16,366 bases of DNA from CAZPRQ01 sp964589415. Lineage in GTDB: Bacteria; Patescibacteriota; Doudnabacteria; UBA920. Both the position numbers and the translations under genes were made by a program. Within the stretch, counting starts at the first letter, position 1. Each line of letters opens with the position of its first letter. The notes beneath the pieces were generated by a model, which worked only from the letters and a program-made list of their open reading frames with translations, had not been told where the DNA came from and searched no databases. The stretch spans positions 1 through 16,366 of the forward strand of contig CAZPRQ010000030.1 in assembly GCA_964589415.1 (NCBI GenBank), read 5' to 3'. Shown here in pieces: positions 13,309 through 16,366 of this stretch.

Positions 13309-13893
13309 ATGTACGCCTTTGCACTTGAACTCAAACCCAAAGTCATTCGGGGTGAGTTAAGGCAATCATGGTCCTTCAGGATCGAAGAAGATTACCGGAA
13401 TCGGTTACCCAACACCCATATCCAGGTGTTGGAGCTTCCCAATAATGTGTTCCGGGTCCAATTCGCTGATAAAGACTATAACTTCAACTGGTGTTTCTCG
13501 GTGCCTGATGATTTTACGTTGGTGGCATTTGAGATAACCATGGAAGACATTGTGATGCCATCAACAAGTCTCGGAGTTCTGGACGCTACCAGTTGCTGGC
13601 GGGTTTTCCCAAACCCGATAGACTTTTCTGGGCTATTCTGCGAGATGACCATCAACAGCGCAAAACGATGGGTAAAAGTAAGGACAACTTTGAGTGACCA
13701 GTACCATTGGAACAACTACCGTCGAGGAATGATGGAAGTCGTACAGGGAGTGATAAACATCGCCCGTATGACCAAGTGGGTGAACAGAATGGCCAAAGGG
13801 TACAGTGAAAACAATCTTGGCCTAGCTTATCGCGCCCAACTGGAGCTATTAAAGGCGATTTCGAACTCGACGCCGTTCTTTGTAACGAGATAA
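13309..13893 (+). CDS. Orphan protein (194 aa) in a repeat-flanked cassette
   Basis: The ATG at 13309 follows AAAGGAGG by about 6 bases, so this start is preferred to an in-frame ATG at 13276. The protein begins MYAFALELKPKVIRGELRQS. Its first 130 residues look beta-rich and soluble (HIQVLELPNNVFRVQFADKD, NFNWCFSVPDDFTLVAFEIT, WVKVRTTLSDQYHW), and the C-terminal 60 are helical and basic (MMEVVQGVINIARMTKWVNR). There is no signal peptide or membrane helix, and no family was recognised. G+C is high (32 of 60 in 13561-13620). A private terminator follows, and 37-bp direct repeats lie on both sides, so gene, ribosome-binding site and terminator form one compact unit of about 850 bp. Confidence 0.8.
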   Translation: MYAFALELKPKVIRGELRQSWSFRIEEDYRNRLPNTHIQVLELPNNVFRVQFADKDYNFNWCFSVPDDFTLVAFEITMEDIVMPSTSLGVLDATSCWRVFPNPIDFSGLFCEMTINSAKRWVKVRTTLSDQYHWNNYRRGMMEVVQGVINIARMTKWVNRMAKGYSENNLGLAYRAQLELLKAISNSTPFFVTR

Positions 13894-13919
13894 CCGAATT
13901 CAAAGCCACTGTAAATAGC

Positions 13920-13956
13920 AGCCGTGATTTCTCTTTGCAGATATCACGGCTTTTTT
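13920..13956 (+). terminator. Intrinsic terminator of the 13309 gene
   Basis: AGCCGTGAT (13920-13928) pairs with ATCACGGCT (13943-13951) around a 14-base loop, ending in six T (13951-13956). Confidence 0.92.
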
Positions 13957-13984
13957 CTTGGTAGATCAAGTCTAGACAGGTGGA

Positions 13985-14021
13985 AAAGTTACTTGGCTTT
14001 GGTAAGGGAGGTTTATAACTT
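13985..14021 (+). repeat. Cassette-flanking direct repeat B (37 bp)
   Basis: AAAGTTACTTGGC to AGGGAGGTTTATAACTT, the partner of repeat A at 13133-13169 in the same orientation. Its 3' end forms a hairpin with the sequence beyond: ATAACTT (14015-14021), TGTAAC, AAGTTAT (14028-14034). That stem includes the stop codon of the minus-strand gene ending at 14031. Confidence 0.6.
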
Positions 14022-14030
14022 TGTAACAAG

Positions 14031-14726
14031 TTATCGAATAATCCAAGTTTCTTCGAAAAATCTAGGGTCATAAGGCGATTCTTGAACGGCAATCAAATTA
14101 ATGAGAAAATGTAGACCATAGTCTACCCCATTAAATAGATGAGTTAAACCTTGCCAGTATTCCTTCTCTAAATTCTTATTTTTTAATTTACGGAAGAAAC
14201 TACTATGTTGAATAAATACTGATTCAAAAATTGCTTCGGGAGGAGTTCGCTGTGGAAGATGGATATACCGGTAGTCATATACTAACTTTTGTAAAGATTG
14301 TTCTCCGTAATTTTCTAGGACATCTAATACAATTTGAGTATTAGTATTCAGAAAGTTCTGAAATTTATAGCCTTTTTCATCAGGTTCTTCTAATGGTTGG
14401 TTCGGGTCAGGTCTAAAAGTTTCTTTGCTTTCGAAAATGCTTATGTTATCTTTATTTTCAGAGATGAAATCTAGAATTAGTTGGAGGATATTGGCTGGAT
14501 TAATAGTATAATATTGAAGGCGAACACAATTACCATTATCATCAGGTACAGTAACAAAATTTATATAGAAACCTGGGGTTGAATTCTTAAACTCACTTTT
14601 TTTAAATAATGGCTGTAAAAATCTTAAACATAAAAAATATTTTTGCATATCTAAAGTTTGGCTATCCGCAAGCCTAAAAAATTCTCTACCGCCTAAATAT
14701 TTTTTTGGGAGTTGAATTGATGCCAT
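14031..14726 (-). CDS. Orphan soluble protein (231 aa), partner of a membrane protein
   Basis: The start MASIQLPKKYLGGREFFRLA lies 13 bases after the stop of the upstream membrane-protein gene; the only Shine-Dalgarno-like sequence, AAAGG, is about 14 bases away. The protein mixes strands and helices (STPGFYINFVTVPDDNGNCV, NILQLILDFISENK, TQIVLDVLENYGEQSLQKLV, HLFNGVDYGLHFLINLIAV) and has no membrane segment. No family was recognised. It is very A/T-rich, unlike the cassette gene it faces. The two-gene arrangement of a membrane protein followed by a soluble one resembles many phage-defence modules, but no catalytic or nuclease motif supports that. Confidence 0.75.
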   Translation of the reverse strand: MASIQLPKKYLGGREFFRLADSQTLDMQKYFLCLRFLQPLFKKSEFKNSTPGFYINFVTVPDDNGNCVRLQYYTINPANILQLILDFISENKDNISIFESKETFRPDPNQPLEEPDEKGYKFQNFLNTNTQIVLDVLENYGEQSLQKLVYDYRYIHLPQRTPPEAIFESVFIQHSSFFRKLKNKNLEKEYWQGLTHLFNGVDYGLHFLINLIAVQESPYDPRFFEETWIIR

Positions 14727-14739
14727 ATTAGCAAAACAT

Positions 14740-15675
14740 TTACCTTTTAGAATTTTTGTTATAAAAATTGTCCCAATCTATTTGAAATTTGTCCTCTACC
14801 TTGTTAATTTCTTCAAGTAATCTTTTATGATAATGGTATAAGTGCTGAGTTTCGTCGCAACCTATAACATCAAAATGCAAGGAAGTGTATTTTTCCATCA
14901 GTAGTAAAAAGAACATCTTTTCTTCTTTATTTTCATCTTTATTCAAATATATCATTAAATCTTCCAATGAAATATTAGGAGAGCTAATTTTTAAGTAAGT
15001 TTCGGGATTGATATTTTGAGATAAGATATAGTTCTTTATATCGCGAAGATAATCATTAAAAGTCTCACACCATTGTAGATAGCCAGCAAGTAACCCTGGT
15101 ATCGGGTTATTATATTGGCCATCCTCTCCTAAATCAGTATAACCCGATAACAAACTTGCATTCTTAATGAACGAATACTCAAATGGATGAATAGTATGAA
15201 GAATACTTATTCTTGTTCTGAACTCTGAACTTTTCCAATTATCCCTATCTTGAGGCTTATATCCACCTGTATTCAAATGTAAATTCGTCCACCAACCAAC
15301 ATTAGCAAGCTGTTCCCTTATTGTGAAAATTGCTTGTTTTTTTGCCTTTAATTCCGTTTCCTTCTTATTTGCTCGGAAATCTACAAACTGCAAAAATGCA
15401 ATCCAACCAACAAATATAGCAAATGTTAAAGCAGAAATGTCACCAACCAAATTGAGCTTATCGTTTAGATTTAGAGATTCTCCTTTGTTAAATATTAAAA
15501 CATACCATAAACCAAATACAATGATAAATGGAATTACAAATTTTCCATATAGTACAATAACAGATGGAGTTTTTTCTATTCGCTTTCTAAGAAGATAAAA
15601 AACTAAACCCCCAGCCAAAAAAATTACTATAAGTATGTATACTAAAAGCGGGGTTGAAATTTGAGAAATGTTCAT
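14740..15675 (-). CDS. Orphan membrane protein with three N-terminal helices (311 aa)
   Basis: Counting from the preferred ATG at 15675 (MNISQISTPLLVYILIVIFL), transmembrane helices lie at about residues 10-28, 45-62 and 78-98. A basic linker (RANKKETELKAKKQAIFTIR) and about 190 cytosolic residues follow. An in-frame ATG at 15771 would add 32 residues, but that stretch contains a promoter-like repeat (15716-15747), so the later start fits better; no Shine-Dalgarno sequence is seen for either. The cytosolic part (NVGWWTNLHLNTGGYKPQDR, LLAGYLQWCETFNDYLRDIK, YHYHKRLLEEINKVEDKFQI) is mainly helical. No family was recognised. G+C is very low (16 of 60 in 14881-14940), suggesting transfer. A sensor or effector role at the membrane with the downstream 231-residue protein is speculative. 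Confidence 0.75.
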   Translation of the reverse strand: MNISQISTPLLVYILIVIFLAGGLVFYLLRKRIEKTPSVIVLYGKFVIPFIIVFGLWYVLIFNKGESLNLNDKLNLVGDISALTFAIFVGWIAFLQFVDFRANKKETELKAKKQAIFTIREQLANVGWWTNLHLNTGGYKPQDRDNWKSSEFRTRISILHTIHPFEYSFIKNASLLSGYTDLGEDGQYNNPIPGLLAGYLQWCETFNDYLRDIKNYILSQNINPETYLKISSPNISLEDLMIYLNKDENKEEKMFFLLLMEKYTSLHFDVIGCDETQHLYHYHKRLLEEINKVEDKFQIDWDNFYNKNSKR

Positions 15676-15718
15676 AAAATTCTGGTAACCAAGCAAGCGT
15701 GAAAACCAATTTGTCTTA

Positions 15719-15747
15719 ATTATACGCTTATTTATAAAATACTTCCA
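15719..15747 (-). promoter_or_regulatory. Promoter of the membrane-protein gene pair
   Basis: On the minus strand TGGAAG (15742-15747), 17 bases, TATAAT (15719-15724). It is the second copy of the 28-bp sequence found at 11993-12020. It would give a leader of roughly 36 bases to the ATG at 15675. Confidence 0.5.
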
Positions 15748-15794
15748 CAGACCAAAATTCTGGAAAACCATTCCTTCATCAATAAAACCAAATC

Positions 15795-15818
15795 AAAAAC
15801 ACCATCGGTACGGGTGCT
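15795..15818 (-). terminator. Weak terminator of the second GIY-YIG gene
   Basis: On the minus strand AGCACC (15813-15818) pairs with GGTGTT (15798-15803, one wobble), followed by a short T run (15795-15799). It starts directly after the stop codon at 15819-15821. Confidence 0.5.
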
Positions 15819-16067
15819 TTAAGGTTTTAGTCCTTTTATTAAATTTTCTTTTTTAATTCTGGACCATTTTTTGACTTGGATTTCCCGCTGGCGAGCTTCG
15901 GCTAGGGTTGAGTACGTTTCGGTATAGACAATATGGCCGCCATTATGGGTGGTGGTCCAATTGGAACCGCGATTGGTATTATGCCGATTATCACGATCTG
16001 ATAAGTCATTAGTAACGCCGGCATAAAGAGTATTATCAGTGGTTTTAAATAGATAAAAATAATACAT
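15819..16067 (-). CDS. GIY-YIG nuclease-superfamily small protein, second copy
   Basis: An 82-residue single-domain protein starting MYYFYLFKTTDNTLYAGVTN. Tyr5, Tyr15, Gly17, Arg25 and the HN pair 29-30 occupy the same positions as in the gene at 2485-2745, and the helix with the catalytic Glu is AEARQREIQVKKW. The middle differs (TNRGSNWTTTHNGGHIVYTE in place of GKGAKYTRSRGGG), so this is a diverged paralogue and not a recent duplicate. No Shine-Dalgarno sequence is visible. It stands alone between the weak terminator at 15795 and a strong bidirectional terminator at 16134. Nuclease activity is predicted from the family only. Confidence 0.85.
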   Translation of the reverse strand: MYYFYLFKTTDNTLYAGVTNDLSDRDNRHNTNRGSNWTTTHNGGHIVYTETYSTLAEARQREIQVKKWSRIKKENLIKGLKP

Positions 16068-16105
16068 ATGAATATTATAACATTTGGGGGTATGCCCCTC
16101 GACTC

Positions 16106-16122
16106 GTTCCGCTTCGCGGAAC
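16106..16122. repeat. Short palindromic repeat (GTTCCGC hairpin)
   Basis: A perfect GTTCCGC-TTC-GCGGAAC hairpin, flanked by partly complementary C- and G-rich arms (CCCCTCGACTC, TCGCTCGGG), lies between the GIY-YIG start and the next terminator. It looks like a dispersed palindromic repeat. A plus-strand frame of 96 codons crosses it but is not believed. Confidence 0.6.
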
Positions 16123-16133
16123 TCGCTCGGGAC

Positions 16134-16171
16134 AAAATAAAAATACCCAATGCTTTGGGTATTTTTATTTT
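16134..16171. terminator. Bidirectional terminator with 17-bp perfect stem
   Basis: AAAATAAAAATACCCAA (16134-16150), loop TGCT, and its exact complement (16155-16171). T-rich tails lie on both strands. GGTAGCGCTACC follows at once. Confidence 0.9.
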
Positions 16172-16240
16172 GGTAGCGCTACCCTCCTTCGCCAAGGCTA
16201 CGGCGGACCGAGGCGGAGAATCGTCCGCCGGAGGCGGATC
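16172..16240. repeat. Dispersed palindromic element (GGTAGCGCTACC plus G+C-rich block)
   Basis: GGTAGCGCTACC, a perfect 12-bp palindrome (16172-16183), is followed by CTCCTTCGCCAAGGCTACGG and a CGGCGGAC (16201-16208)/GTCCGCCG (16223-16230) hairpin. One forward frame spells SFAKATAD, a string I recall from many Patescibacteria ORF translations, which would mark it as a common dispersed repeat and not as coding sequence. Confidence 0.7.
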
Positions 16241-16317
16241 AATTTTTCTATCAAAAAATCAAGGTAAAATTGAAACTCCAATCTACGGGTTCTCATCGCC
16301 CATAACACTACTCAAAC

Positions 16318-16364
16318 AAAAAACTTCCACCACAAGGGTGAAAGTTTTTTGTTGGTAGCGCTAC
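16318..16364. terminator. Bidirectional terminator, copy 2, with GTAGCGCTAC palindrome
   Basis: This is almost the same hairpin as 13014-13047 (CTTCCACC, 4-base loop, GGGTGAAAG, A and T tracts; 16318-16350), followed by GTAGCGCTAC (16355-16364), the palindrome that also follows the terminator at 16134. The window ends here. The stretch 16241-16317 shows nothing recognisable. Confidence 0.75.
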
Positions 16365-16366
16365 GG

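Noticed and set aside
13133..14021. Integron attC sites
   Set aside because: The repeats lack recognisable paired RYYYAAC and GTTRRRY cores at the expected spacing.
16068..16358. Plus-strand frame of 96 codons
   Set aside because: It runs through a terminator hairpin, two palindromes and a second terminator; its peptide is the translation of dispersed repeats, with no ribosome-binding site.

Overview
The window looks like part of a small, AT-leaning bacterial genome of the Candidate Phyla Radiation (Patescibacteria). That is inferred, not proven. The signs are short intergenic gaps, many genes without a visible Shine-Dalgarno sequence, small GIY-YIG proteins, many orphan genes, and G+C-rich dispersed palindromes that spell SFAKATAD when translated. 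TGA is used as a stop (after the Bax-inhibitor-like gene), so a UGA-recoded lineage is unlikely. No rRNA, tRNA or CRISPR array was recognised.

Layout. 1-503: a ribosome-binding site for a minus-strand gene lying off the left edge, a minus-strand terminator, and two tiny minus-strand genes. 541-2000: an 8-bp tandem array, tsaD (minus strand, broken by 100 N) carrying three 7-bp tandem arrays inside its reading frame, a plus-strand terminator and a second 8-bp array. 1995-2925: a minus-strand pair (GIY-YIG protein, then SRPBCC protein) and, just upstream, a 161-bp element with perfect 16-bp terminal inverted repeats and a 7-bp target duplication. 2991-3736: two plus-strand orphan genes and a terminator. 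3840-5425: two minus-strand genes, the first resembling the squalene/phytoene synthase fold. 5570-10654: one 1694-residue protein, mostly helical, ending in what look like two nucleotidyltransferase modules. The last is close in motif order to the archaeal CCA-adding/OAS fold. 10812-11894: a convergent HExxH metallopeptidase-like gene. 12032-12978: a Bax inhibitor-1 family membrane protein with its own promoter and terminator. 13133-14021: an orphan gene flanked by 37-bp imperfect direct repeats. 14031-15675: a very AT-rich two-gene minus-strand unit (three-helix membrane protein plus soluble partner). 15819-16366: a second GIY-YIG gene, two terminators and dispersed palindromic repeats.

Two kinds of gene are interleaved. 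One kind is AT-rich and mostly lacks a visible Shine-Dalgarno sequence (tsaD, GIY-YIG, SRPBCC, giant NTase, metallopeptidase, membrane pair). The other (2991, 3337, 5027, 12238, 13309) is richer in G+C, has a strong AGGAG-type site, and ends in a strong terminator, alone or as a pair. The second kind reads like mobile single-gene cassettes. The most unusual contents are the giant dual-NTase protein, the repeat arrays inside tsaD, the 161-bp MITE-like element and the repeat-flanked cassette.
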